Shown piece after piece: positions 1-10,360 of a DNA stretch of 64,000 nt. This DNA is from Planctomycetota bacterium (GTDB taxonomy: Bacteria > Planctomycetota > J058). Each line of letters opens with the position of its first letter. Position 1 is the first letter of the stretch. The notes beneath the pieces were generated by a model that saw only the letters and a program-made list of their open reading frames with translations, had not been told where the DNA came from and made no database searches. The stretch is from assembly GCA_023954375.1 (NCBI GenBank), contig JAMLIC010000021.1, positions 1 through 64,000 on the forward strand. Reading direction: 5' to 3'. The position numbers and the translations under genes were made by a program.

Positions 1-2192
<2,192 letters not shown>

Positions 2193-2370
2193 GCCGGGGC
2201 AACGAGGCAGGCGGCGTGCCGCGGCCTAAGCCGCGCCATAACAACCCGATACGGCTCGCGCCCGGCCTCGACGCGAGACGATTCCGAAACGACCTGTCGA
2301 CTCGGTTGCGGTGCAGGCGTCCGGCGCCGGGCCGGTTCGCGTCAGAGTTGGACGGGTGCCGGCGCGCGGA

Positions 2371-2748
2371 TCAGGCCTCCCGCAGACGGTCGAGGATCAG
2401 GCCCCAGAACACGCCGGTCTCGCCCTCGAAGCGCCACCCGAGGTGCTCGCCGCACGCGCGGCAGGTCCCGAGGCGCCAGGCGTGACCGGCGAACCAGGTG
2501 TGCTCGAGCGTCGCCGGGCCCTCGGGGGCGCACCCCTCGGCCGGGTCGAAGCAGCCGAGCTGGAACACGTAGCCGTACGGGTTGATCCGCGTGTGCACGT
2601 GCGCGCCGCCGCGCGCGACGCGCGCCGCCGGCCGCGTGATCGCGTGGCCGCAGCGCGCGCAGGCGAGCACGGGGTCGGCGGCCGTGCGCTCGCGCGTCGC
2701 CGGCGCGGGCGCGAGGTCGGGCGGCGGCGGCGCGAGCGGCGCGACCAT
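2371..2748 (-). CDS. CULT-domain (cereblon-like) small protein
   Basis: A 125-residue protein that is almost entirely a CULT domain, the ligand-binding fold of eukaryotic cereblon and of short bacterial homologues of about 124 residues. Visible hallmarks are two zinc Cys pairs (C30/C33 in CARCG, C96/C99 in CRACG), the INPYGYVF segment with N56, and the three-Trp cage W85 (TWF), W91 (HAW) and W105 (LGWRFEG). The end FWGLILDRL is also typical. The family binds cyclic imides (uracil-like ligands, glutarimides such as thalidomide) in the Trp cage; the physiological bacterial ligand is unsettled. There is no signal peptide, so it is likely cytoplasmic. It lies 21 bp after the FAD oxidoreductase gene but has its own -10-like TATCCT in the gap. 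Confidence 0.88.
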   Translation of the reverse strand: MVAPLAPPPPDLAPAPATRERTAADPVLACARCGHAITRPAARVARGGAHVHTRINPYGYVFQLGCFDPAEGCAPEGPATLEHTWFAGHAWRLGTCRACGEHLGWRFEGETGVFWGLILDRLREA

Positions 2749-2758
2749 GCTCCTGACC

Positions 2759-2764
2759 AGGATA
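2759..2764 (-). promoter_or_regulatory. -10-like element TATCCT upstream of the CULT gene
   Basis: TATCCT on the minus strand ends 10 bases before the ATG at 2748, predicting a leader of only a few bases. No clear -35 was seen. Confidence 0.4.
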
Positions 2765-2769
2765 GCCGC

Positions 2770-4137
2770 TCAGCCCGGCCGGCCCATGGCCGCGCGGCAG
2801 GTCTTCGTGTAGAGGTCGCGGAAGACGTCGTGCGGGTCGGTGCGCGCCTTGACCCGCTCGTAGTTCGGGCGGTTCCACGTCTGCCAGAACTCGTCCTCCG
2901 TGTAGTGGTTGTGGGAGATCAGCGTCTTCACGCCGCCGAGGTGGCGCAGCTTGACCTCCATCATGCGGTGGTAGTCGCGCCCGTCGCGCGGCCGCATGCC
3001 GTAGATCGCGAGGTCGAGGTAGAGGTCGTCCTCGACGCCCGCGAAGACGCGCGGGTCGAGCCACTCGTAGCGGCGCGGGAGCCGGTAGGGCACGCACCAC
3101 AGCGGGTAGAAGCCGAACTCGCGGTCGTACCAGGCCATGAACTCGGGCACGCGCGACGACGGCAGGAACACGTCGAGGTGGAACGTCGGCCGCAGGTGCG
3201 GGAGGAGGAAGTGGAGCCGCTCGGCCGCCCGCAGCCACGCCGTCGAGCCGAGGAGCTTGCCGAAGAGGAGCCGCCCGAGGAGGGTCCGCGGGCGCGGGTT
3301 CGTGACGCCGCGGTCGTAGCGGAACAGGTAGTCGAACGTGCCCAGGTAGTCCTCGGTCCGCTCCCGCGTGCTCAGGTAGTAGACCCGCAGCCAGTCGTAG
3401 CGCGTCACGTAGGGCGCCTCGTCCACGAACTGGCCCAGGCTGAGCACGTACTCGTCGGGCGCGTGGACGATCCCGTCCATGAAGTCGACGTCCTGCGCCG
3501 CGAAGCGCCGGTGGATCGCCGCCTGGTAGTCGGCCAGGGTCGAGTACTTCTCGTAGCGCATGCGCACGAAGCGCCCGGCCGGGACGAGGCGGAAGGTGAG
3601 CTTGGTGAGGAGCCCGAGGGTCCCGAACGAGCCGTGCATCATGTGGAAGACCAGCGCGTGCTCCCCGTCGGGGGCGCAGGTCAGCACCTCGCCCGTGCCG
3701 GTGACGACCTCGTACTCCAGGCAGGTGTCGTGCATGCCGCCGAAGCGGAAGGACATGGACTCGATCGAGCAGCCCGACACGGCGCCGCCGATCGTGATCG
3801 TCTTGAACTCCGGCACGCACATGGGCACGAGGCCGTGCTTCAGGGTCGCCCGGACGAGGTCGACGTAGGTCACCCCCGGCTCCGCCACGCAGACCCGCGC
3901 GGCGGGGTCGATCGCGATGATCCGGTCGAGGTCGGTCAGGTCGACCTTCTCGTCCTTGCGTCGCAGGTCGCCCGGCTTGGGGACCTGGTGCGCCACCGCC
4001 CGCTTGCGCACCGAGACGTGCCCGCCGCCCGCGCGCCCGCGCAGCTGCGCCGCGATCCGCTCGACCTTGCGCGCGTGCTCCGCCTCGCGGCGCGCCACCT
4101 CGGGCGAGTGGGTCGAGGCTGCCCTGATCATTCGCAC
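2770..4137 (-). CDS. FAD-binding oxidoreductase, DHCR24-like
   Basis: A 455-residue protein with an N-terminal PCMH-type FAD-binding domain. It shows the characteristic IDPAARVCVAEPGVTYVDL, LVPMCVPEFKTITIGGAVSG and HGSFGTLGLLTKLTFRLVP segments, followed by a substrate domain with many aromatic residues. The pattern resembles the DHCR24/DIMINUTO (delta-24 sterol reductase-like) branch. There is no obvious signal peptide or membrane anchor. Eukaryotic members reduce sterol side chains; for bacterial members the substrate is generally unknown and no sterol or hopanoid genes are nearby. Start ATG at 4137 (MRMIRAAS); the second Met is also possible. Confidence 0.8.
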   Translation of the reverse strand: MRMIRAASTHSPEVARREAEHARKVERIAAQLRGRAGGGHVSVRKRAVAHQVPKPGDLRRKDEKVDLTDLDRIIAIDPAARVCVAEPGVTYVDLVRATLKHGLVPMCVPEFKTITIGGAVSGCSIESMSFRFGGMHDTCLEYEVVTGTGEVLTCAPDGEHALVFHMMHGSFGTLGLLTKLTFRLVPAGRFVRMRYEKYSTLADYQAAIHRRFAAQDVDFMDGIVHAPDEYVLSLGQFVDEAPYVTRYDWLRVYYLSTRERTEDYLGTFDYLFRYDRGVTNPRPRTLLGRLLFGKLLGSTAWLRAAERLHFLLPHLRPTFHLDVFLPSSRVPEFMAWYDREFGFYPLWCVPYRLPRRYEWLDPRVFAGVEDDLYLDLAIYGMRPRDGRDYHRMMEVKLRHLGGVKTLISHNHYTEDEFWQTWNRPNYERVKARTDPHDVFRDLYTKTCRAAMGRPG

Positions 4138-4236
4138 CTCCCGGCGCGCGGGGGGCGTGCAGTCCGCGTGCCCCGCGCGGGCGTCGCGCCCCCGCGCGCC
4201 GGCGGGCCACGGGCGTCCCCGGCGGGCCGGGGGCGC

Positions 4237-6792
4237 CTACCCCCCGCGCCCCCGGGACCGCGGGCGCGGCAGCCGCGTCTGCCCGAAGCCGACCGCCTCC
4301 TTCATGGCGTCGGTGATCGGCGCCCGCGCGCGGTCGAGGTCGGCCCACGGATCGACGCGCAAGGCGGCCAGGCGGTGCGGGACGGAGCGCACGGTGAACG
4401 CGGCCGGGTCGAGCGCCGCCGTGACCTCCTCCCAGGCCACCGGCACGCTCACGGTCGCCCCCGGCTTCGCCCGCGCGGAGTAGGCGCCGATCGCCGTCGC
4501 GTCCCACTGGTTGCGCAGGTAGTCGATGAACACGCGCCCGCGGCGGCTGACCTTGGTGATCTTGCTCGTGTAGCGCTCGGGGTGGCGGCGGGCGAACTCC
4601 TCGGAGAACGCCTTGGTGAACTGCTTCACGTCGTCCCAGCCGAGCGTCGGCGCGACCGGGGTGACGACGTGCAGCCCCTTGCCGCCGGTCGTCTTGCAGA
4701 AGCTGGCCAGCCCGAGCTCGCCCAGCCGCTCGCGCACCTCGTGGGCCGCCTCGACGACGCGCGCGAAGGGGAGCCCCTCGTCGGGGTCGAGGTCGAACAC
4801 GAGCGTGTCGGCCAGGTGGAAGGCCTCCACGCGCGACCCCCACACGTGGAACTCGAGCACGTTGAGCTGGACCAGCCGCAGGAGCTGCGGCAAGGCCTCC
4901 ACCCACACGTAGGGCTCCTCCTCGGGCCCGTGGACCGGCACGCGCGGGACGTCGGCGTGGATCGTCTTGTTGCCGTGCTTCTGATAGAAGCACTTCTTGT
5001 CGCAGCCCCCCGGGCAGCGCACGAGCGTCAGCGGCCGGCGGCCGAGGCGCGGGAGCGCCCAGGCGCCGACCTGCGCGTAGTAGACGGCGAGCTCCTCCTT
5101 GGTCACGCCGACCTCGGGGTAGAGCACCTTCTCGGGGCTGCTGATCGTGACCCCGGCAATCTCGACCACCCGGCCTCTCCTCTTCACCTGCGGTGCGGAC
5201 GGGTTCGCCGGCGCCTCGCGCACGACCTCGCGCGGGTCCTTGTCCTCGCGGAGCCCCTGGAAGGAAGGATGCCTGAGGAGCCCCTCGTCCGTCCACTCAC
5301 CGAAGCGCACCTCGCAGACGAGCCGCGGCTCGACCCACCGCGTGCCCTTCAGGCGCGGGACCCGGTCGGCGAAGGGCGACGTGCGACGCCGCAGCGGCTC
5401 GAGCCGGGCGCGCAGGTCGCGCAGGACGGCCGCCGTGAAGCCCGTGCCCACGCGCCCGGCGTGGCGCAGGCGCCCCCGGGCGTCGTGGTAGCCGACGATC
5501 AGGGCGCCGAGCCCCTCGCGCGAGCCCTGCGGCTCGGTGAACCCGCCGATCACCAGCTCCTGCCGGGCGAGGCACTTGACCTTCAGCCAGTCGCCCCCGC
5601 GCCCGGCGCGGTAGGGGCTCGCGGCGCGCTTGCTGACCACGCCCTCGACGCCGTGCGCGCAGGCGCGCTCGAGGAACGCGCCCCCCTGGCCGGCGACGTG
5701 CTCCGAGTAGCGCAGCGGCGCCGGGGCGCCCTCGAGCAGGGCTCGCAGGGCGCGCTTGCGCTCGACGAGCGGCGCCGGGCGCACGTCGACCCCGTCCTGG
5801 TGGAGGAGGTCGAAGGCGACGTAGGCCAGCGCGCCGCGCGGCCGGGGTGCGGACGAGAGGAGGTTCTGCAGGGCCTGGAAGCTCGTGCGGCCGTCGGGCA
5901 GCAGGACGACGACCTCCCCGTCGAGCAGGGCCGCATCGACGGGCAGGGCGCCGAGCGCCTCGGCCACGGCCGGGAAGCGGCCCGTCCAGTCGTGGCCGGT
6001 CCGCGTCAGGAGGCGGACCTCGCCGTCCTCGAGCCGGGCGAGGACGCGGTAGCCGTCGAGCTTGAGCTCGTGCACCCAGTCTTCGCCGTCGGGCGGGCGC
6101 TCGACGAGCTTCGCCAGGACCGGCTTCACGCTCGAGGGCAGCCGCCCGCGCCGCGCGCCGGGCAGCGTCGCCGGGTCGAGGCGCGGGACCTCGCCCTCGG
6201 TCCCGCTCCACACCCGGGCCCGGCGGGCCGCGATCCGCTCGAGGTCGTGGCCCGTCTCGACGCTCGTCGTGGCCTCGTGGACGAGCGACGACCCGGCGCC
6301 CGGGCGCGCGTGCGCGTCCTTCGCCTTGATCAGCAGCCACTCCTCCTTGGCGCCCCGGCGCCGCGCGCGCGACGACCGCACGAGGTGCCAGCGGCCCGTC
6401 AGGCGCTCGCCCTCGAGGTCGAACGTCAGCCGCCCCCTGCGGTAGCCCTCCCGCGGGTCGCCGCGCGGGGTCCAGCGGCCGCGGTCCCACAGGAGGACGG
6501 CGCCGCCGCCGTACTCGCCCTCGGGGATCACGCCCTCGAAGCCGCCGTACTCGAGCGGGTGGTCCTCGGTGTGGACGGCGAGGCGCTTGTCGGCCGGGTC
6601 GAGGCTGGGCCCCTTGGGGACCGCCCAGCTCTTGAGCACGCCGTCGAGCTCCAGGCGGAAGTCGTAGTGCAGCCGCCGCGCGTCGTGCTTCTGCACGACG
6701 AACGACCAGCCCGCCGCCGACCGCGCCGCGCCGCGCGGCTCGGGCGTGCGGTCGAAGTCGCGCTTGCGCTGGTATTCGTCGAGCTTCGCCAC
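4237..6792 (-). CDS. ligD: ATP-dependent DNA ligase D (PE-ligase-polymerase)
   Basis: A multidomain NHEJ ligase of about 851 residues in the order phosphoesterase, ligase, polymerase. The PE domain (about 1-160) has WSFVVQKHDARRLHYDFRLE and EDHPLEYGGFEGVIPEGEYG. The ligase has the nucleotidyl-lysine motif ELKLDGYR near residue 244 and LLDGEVVVL. The primase-polymerase domain, from about residue 545, begins ISSPEKVLYPE and has the metal-binding LVFDLDPDEG. The GTG at 6792 is preferred because family members start close to EYxRKRDF; an upstream in-frame GTG at 6858 would add 22 basic residues. The usual partner Ku is not in the window. It lies divergently from the ABC exporter. Confidence 0.93.
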   Translation of the reverse strand: MAKLDEYQRKRDFDRTPEPRGAARSAAGWSFVVQKHDARRLHYDFRLELDGVLKSWAVPKGPSLDPADKRLAVHTEDHPLEYGGFEGVIPEGEYGGGAVLLWDRGRWTPRGDPREGYRRGRLTFDLEGERLTGRWHLVRSSRARRRGAKEEWLLIKAKDAHARPGAGSSLVHEATTSVETGHDLERIAARRARVWSGTEGEVPRLDPATLPGARRGRLPSSVKPVLAKLVERPPDGEDWVHELKLDGYRVLARLEDGEVRLLTRTGHDWTGRFPAVAEALGALPVDAALLDGEVVVLLPDGRTSFQALQNLLSSAPRPRGALAYVAFDLLHQDGVDVRPAPLVERKRALRALLEGAPAPLRYSEHVAGQGGAFLERACAHGVEGVVSKRAASPYRAGRGGDWLKVKCLARQELVIGGFTEPQGSREGLGALIVGYHDARGRLRHAGRVGTGFTAAVLRDLRARLEPLRRRTSPFADRVPRLKGTRWVEPRLVCEVRFGEWTDEGLLRHPSFQGLREDKDPREVVREAPANPSAPQVKRRGRVVEIAGVTISSPEKVLYPEVGVTKEELAVYYAQVGAWALPRLGRRPLTLVRCPGGCDKKCFYQKHGNKTIHADVPRVPVHGPEEEPYVWVEALPQLLRLVQLNVLEFHVWGSRVEAFHLADTLVFDLDPDEGLPFARVVEAAHEVRERLGELGLASFCKTTGGKGLHVVTPVAPTLGWDDVKQFTKAFSEEFARRHPERYTSKITKVSRRGRVFIDYLRNQWDATAIGAYSARAKPGATVSVPVAWEEVTAALDPAAFTVRSVPHRLAALRVDPWADLDRARAPITDAMKEAVGFGQTRLPRPRSRGRGG

Positions 6793-6877
6793 CCCCCGGC
6801 CGAGGAGCACGCCGCGCGCCCGGCGCAACCCGCGCGCTGACCGACCGGACCGGGACACCGGTGGCGTGAGTAGCTCA

Positions 6878-6900
6878 AAACCGGCCAGGAGAGCCGGTTT
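6878..6900. promoter_or_regulatory. Hairpin/operator-like inverted repeat between ligD and the ABC exporter
   Basis: AAACCGGC and GCCGGTTT form a perfect 8-bp inverted repeat around a 7-base spacer in the divergent intergenic region. It could be a protein-binding site or an RNA hairpin in either leader; no family was recognised. Confidence 0.35.
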
Positions 6901-6964
6901 CCGGGCCGCGTCGGTTCTCGACCCCGACGCCCGCGGGTAGCGTGGCCGCGCTCACGGGGGGACC

Positions 6965-8833
6965 ATGAAGGACGAGCCGCCTCGCGCCGCCTCGCGCACC
7001 CGTCGCATCCTGGGCTACCTGCGGCCGCACCGGCGCGTGGTCGCCGCGATCCTGGCGCTGACCCTGGCCGTGGCCGTGGCGAACACGATCGAGCCGCTGG
7101 TGCTCAAGTTCATCGTCGACGGCCTCCAGGAGGGCGAGGGGACCCGCCCGCTGCTCCTGGGGATCGGCGGGCTCCTCGGCCTGGCCGTGGTCCGCGAGGG
7201 GCTGGGCGGCGTGTCGAACTGGCTCACCTGGCGCACGCGCCTCCACGTCCACTTCGCCTTGATGGAGGCCACGGTCAGCCGCCTCCACCGGCTGCCGCTC
7301 AGCTTCCACCGGGCGGAGGGCGTGGGGGCGACCATGACCCGCCTCGAGCGCGGCGTGCAGGGCTTCGTCGGCGCCGTGACGACGGTCGCGTTCAGCATCG
7401 TGCCGGCGGCCGTGTTCCTCGTCGTCTCGGTCGGCGTGATGCTCGCGCTCGACTGGCGCCTGGCGCTCGTCGTGCTCGCCTTCGTGCCCCTGCCGGCCCT
7501 GATCGCCCGCAAGGCGGCGCCGGTGCAGATCGAGCGCGAGCGCACGCTCATGGAGCGCTGGACGCGGATCTACTCGCGCTTCAACGAGGTCCTCTCGGGG
7601 ATCCTCGTCGTGAAGAGCTTCGCCATGGAGGAGGCGGAGAAGAAGCGCTTCCTCGACGACGTCGAGGCCGCCAACCGCGTAGTCGTCCGCGGCGTGGGGC
7701 TCGACTCGGGGGTGGGCGCGGCCCAGAACCTGGCGGTGTTCTTCGCGCGGATCTCCGCGATCGCCGTGGGCGGCTGGCTCGTCGTCCAGGGCCAGGCGAC
7801 GCTCGGCACGCTCCTGGCGTTCCTGGGCTACATCGGCGCGCTGTTCGGCCCGGTGCAGGGGCTGTCGGACGTCTACAAGACGCTGCGGACGGCGCAGGTG
7901 TCGCTCGACCAGGTGTTCGCGATCCTCGACGCCGAGGACCTGCTCGCCGACGCGCCCGACGCCGCCGAGGTCCCGGCCGTGCAGGGGCGCGTGAGCTTCG
8001 AGGGGGTCACCTTCGCGCACCAGGGCGGCCCCCGGCTCCTCGACGGGATCGACCTCGAGGTCCCGCCCGGGCAGCTCGTCGCGCTCGTCGGCCCGAGCGG
8101 CGCCGGCAAGACCACGCTCCTGTCGCTCCTGCAGCGCTTCCACGACCCGCAGCGGGGGACGGTGCGGATCGACGGCCGAGACGTGCGGACCCTGCGGCAG
8201 CTGTCGCTCCGCCGCCACATCGGCGTCGTCACCCAGGACCCGCTCCTGTTCAACGAGTCGGTGCGGGCGAACATCGCCTACGGCAGACCCGAGGCCTCGG
8301 CGGCCGAGGTCGAGGCGGCGGCCCGCGCGGCGCAGGCGCACGAGTTCGTCTCGCGGCTCCCCGACGGCTACGACACCGTCGTCGGCGAGCGCGGCAACCG
8401 GCTCTCCACGGGCGAGCGGCAAAGGGTCGCGATCGCCAGGGCGCTGCTCAAGGACCCGCAGGTGCTGATCCTCGACGAGCCGACCTCGGCGCTCGACGCC
8501 GAGTCGGAGGCCGCCGTGCAGGAGGCGCTCGGGCGGCTCGTGCGCGGGCGCACGACCTTCGTCGTGGCCCACCGCCTGGCCACCGTCGTCGACGCCGACC
8601 GGATCCTCGTCCTGCGCGACGGCCGGATCGCCGAGGACGGCCCCCATCTCGAGCTCCTCGCCCGCGGCGGCTACTACGCCGAGCTCGTGAAGAAGCAGAC
8701 CCGCGGCCTCCTGCCGACCGGCGACGAGGTCCCGGCGGCGCCGGTCGCGGGGCGGCTCGCCCGGCGCACGGGCCGGGTGGCGCTCGACCCGTGGGTGCCC
8801 GCGCTCGGGCGTCTCCGCCCCGCTTCGGGCTGA
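6965..8833 (+). CDS. ABC exporter, fused permease and ATPase (MsbA-like)
   Basis: A 622-residue half-transporter. The N-terminal ~320 residues hold the six-helix exporter domain (first helix near VVAAILALTLAVAVANTIEPL, coupling segments SFHRAEGVGATMTRLERG and GILVVKSFAMEE). The C-terminal ATPase has Walker A GPSGAGKTT near residue 376, Q-loop VTQDPLLFNES, signature LSTGERQRVAIARALL, Walker B VLILDEPTSALD and switch AHRLATV. It should work as a homodimer exporting a lipid or other hydrophobic substrate; the cargo cannot be assigned. A 40-residue basic tail follows the ATPase. The start ATG has GGGGGG just upstream. Confidence 0.9.
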   Translation: MKDEPPRAASRTRRILGYLRPHRRVVAAILALTLAVAVANTIEPLVLKFIVDGLQEGEGTRPLLLGIGGLLGLAVVREGLGGVSNWLTWRTRLHVHFALMEATVSRLHRLPLSFHRAEGVGATMTRLERGVQGFVGAVTTVAFSIVPAAVFLVVSVGVMLALDWRLALVVLAFVPLPALIARKAAPVQIERERTLMERWTRIYSRFNEVLSGILVVKSFAMEEAEKKRFLDDVEAANRVVVRGVGLDSGVGAAQNLAVFFARISAIAVGGWLVVQGQATLGTLLAFLGYIGALFGPVQGLSDVYKTLRTAQVSLDQVFAILDAEDLLADAPDAAEVPAVQGRVSFEGVTFAHQGGPRLLDGIDLEVPPGQLVALVGPSGAGKTTLLSLLQRFHDPQRGTVRIDGRDVRTLRQLSLRRHIGVVTQDPLLFNESVRANIAYGRPEASAAEVEAAARAAQAHEFVSRLPDGYDTVVGERGNRLSTGERQRVAIARALLKDPQVLILDEPTSALDAESEAAVQEALGRLVRGRTTFVVAHRLATVVDADRILVLRDGRIAEDGPHLELLARGGYYAELVKKQTRGLLPTGDEVPAAPVAGRLARRTGRVALDPWVPALGRLRPASG

Positions 8834-8840
8834 GCGGCCC

Positions 8841-9494
8841 CTACGCCGCTCGCAGGTAGCGCCAGGCCCCGCCGTCCCAGGCGACCTCGTGGCGGGAGTC
8901 CGGGCCGCGGCGCTCGCTCGCCTGCGCCACGGCGACCAGCCGGTCGCCGTCGAGGCGCAGGGCGTCGATCCCTACGAGGTGGAGCGTCCGGAAGAGCGAC
9001 GGCCCCACCGTCGCCCCGGTGCGCCGGCCCCACCAGATGACCGCGACGAAGGTCGCGACGAGCACGGGCAGGGCGAGCCAGGAGGCGTCGTCGATCAGGC
9101 CGACCTCACCCGCCGCGCGCTCGGCCTCCTCGAGCGAGGCGCCGGCCAGCAGCGCCCCGACGAGCGCCCGCGCCGGCGCCCCGAAGGCGACCAGCGCCGC
9201 CGACAGGAGGACGGCCGCCATCGCTCCGAAGGCCACGACCAGCCCCAGGACCAGGCCGCGCCCGTCGGGCTGCCCGTACGTGAGCGCCGGCAGCTCGCGC
9301 CACGTCGCCCCAGCGTCGTGCGTCTCGAACACGACGTCGTCGGGGCAGTACTCCCAGTCGTCCATGTCGAAGACCGTCGGCCGCCAGCGCCAGGCGAGCA
9401 CCCAGGCGGTGCGGTCGCCCTGGCGCACGACCTGCCGCGCCGTGCAGCGGTGCGGCCCCTGCGGGATCCACGTGGCGAGCGGGTCGTCGGTCAC
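8841..9494 (-). CDS. Membrane protein of unknown function
   Basis: About 217 residues with no family recognised. The N-terminal 90 residues are soluble and Trp-rich (WIPQGPH, AWVLAWRWRP, DDWEYCPDDVVFETHDAGATWREL). Two hydrophobic stretches (LVLGLVVAFGAMAAVLLSAALV and WLALPVLVATFVAVIWW) predict two to three membrane helices, and a short soluble tail ends WRYLRAA. The GTG at 9494 (TDDPL...) is preferred over one at 9539 because the extra N-terminal 15 residues look like read-through of intergenic DNA. It converges on the ABC exporter with a 7-bp gap. Confidence 0.6.
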   Translation of the reverse strand: MTDDPLATWIPQGPHRCTARQVVRQGDRTAWVLAWRWRPTVFDMDDWEYCPDDVVFETHDAGATWRELPALTYGQPDGRGLVLGLVVAFGAMAAVLLSAALVAFGAPARALVGALLAGASLEEAERAAGEVGLIDDASWLALPVLVATFVAVIWWGRRTGATVGPSLFRTLHLVGIDALRLDGDRLVAVAQASERRGPDSRHEVAWDGGAWRYLRAA

Positions 9495-9547
9495 GCCGCT
9501 CGATGATGCCCGAATCGCCGGCGCAGGCGCAGGCCGCACGGCCGCGC

Positions 9548-9553
9548 TAGAGT
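9548..9553 (+). promoter_or_regulatory. -10-like element TAGAGT upstream of the HMA gene
   Basis: TAGAGT is followed by a GC hairpin (GCGGGGG/GCCCCCGC, about 9561-9580) and then AGAGGAGG at 9586-9593, five bases before the ATG. The 5' leader would be about 40 bases. Confidence 0.35.
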
Positions 9554-9598
9554 CACTCCCGCGGGGGAATGGGCCCCCGCCATGTAGAGGAGGTCTCG

Positions 9599-10303
9599 AT
9601 GCGCTACCAGGCTCGCATCGGCGCCGTCGTCCTCACCGCCGCGCTCGGGCTCTCCGGCGCCGCGACGGTGTGGGCCGACGAGCCCGCTGCGCAGCGCGAG
9701 CGCGCCGCCCAGGTCAACGGGGCGGTGATCCACGTCGAAGGCATGACCTGACCCGGCGGGTGAGGCGCTAAAGTCTCACGAGCCCTGGCAGGGCTCGCCG
9801 GTGTCCTTCGAGCGAACGCTCGCGATGCGAAGAAGTTCGATGTCCAGTTCGACCCGACCCGCGCCACCGTCGCCCAGATGCTCGACGCCGTGCGCAACCT
9901 CGGGTATCGCCCGTCCCAGCACGGGCCGGTGACCGCGAGCGTCGAGACGCCCGCGGCGAAGGTCGAGGCCAGCGCCGGCGCCGCCGGCTACAAGGCCAAG
10001 GCCGAGGGCGCGATCGTCGTCACCCTGCACCCCCAGGCCGGGCACCGGCTCGGCGGCGAGGGGCAGGCGGCGACGCGCGTCGCGGTGACCGGCACCGACC
10101 AGGTGACGGCGCCCGACCCCGAGGTCCAGGTGACCGAGGCGGTGACCGGCAAGCGGGAGGTCCGCGTCCCGATCCGGATCGCCGAGGGGGCCAGGGCAGG
10201 CGAGCAGACCGTCACGGTCCGCATCACCTTCCAGGGTCGCAAGGGCAGCGCCAGCGAGGCCGAACGCACGGTCGAGCTGCGCGTCCCGGTCGTCGTCGAG
10301 TAA
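9599..10303 (+). CDS. Candidate double-selenocysteine exported HMA (metal-binding) protein
   Basis: A 234-codon frame from ATG 9599 (strong SD AGAGGAGG, 5-base spacing) to TAA 10303, continuous except for TGA at codons 51 (9749-9751) and 55 (9761-9763). Residues 1-26 are a signal peptide ending VWADEP. An HMA fold follows: VIHVEGMT, then [TGA]PGG[TGA], then GAKVSRALAGLAGV, KKFDVQFDPTRATVAQML and DAVRNLGY. HMA domains have two metal-ligand Cys directly after GMT, and some use Cys-x3-Cys spacing; both TGAs sit at those positions. From about residue 105 a beta-rich domain (VVTLHPQAGHRL ... EQTVTVRITFQG) resembles the DsbD N-terminal type. I infer UGA read as selenocysteine. A pseudogene or TGC-to-TGA errors are alternatives, but two stops falling exactly on the Cys pair argue against decay. 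Conventional callers would split it into a 50-residue stub and a late-start ORF at 9878. Confidence 0.7.
9779..9797 (+). promoter_or_regulatory. Putative bacterial SECIS stem-loop
   Basis: CGAGCCC-TGGCA-GGGCTCG is a perfect 7-bp stem with a 5-base loop inside the coding frame. The stem begins 15 bases after the second TGA, and the loop lies 22 bases after it and 34 after the first. Known bSECIS elements have a small apical loop with G in the first two positions, about 16-37 bases from UGA; this fits both codons. SelB binding is inferred only. Confidence 0.5.
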
Positions 10304-10322
10304 GTCGTAGCGCGCGAGCGCA

Positions 10323-10360
10323 GGGGAGGCCGCGGCGCGCGTTCGCGTCGCGGCCTCCTC
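10323..10360. terminator. Bidirectional hairpin between convergent genes
   Basis: GGAGGCCGCG (10325-10334) pairs with CGCGGCCTCC (10349-10358), one mismatch beyond. It sits between the convergent HMA and debranching-enzyme genes. No U-tract, as is usual at this GC. Confidence 0.5.

Noticed and set aside
9599..9751. HMA region read as a 50-residue small protein plus a separate downstream gene starting at 9878
   Set aside because: The short product would stop exactly before the metal-binding residues. Sequence between the second TGA and 9878 clearly continues the HMA fold in the same frame, and the ATG at 9878 has no SD.
9749..9763. Frameshift explanation for the HMA gene
   Set aside because: Both flanking parts are in one frame with correct HMA spacing, so no shift is needed; only the two TGA codons interrupt.
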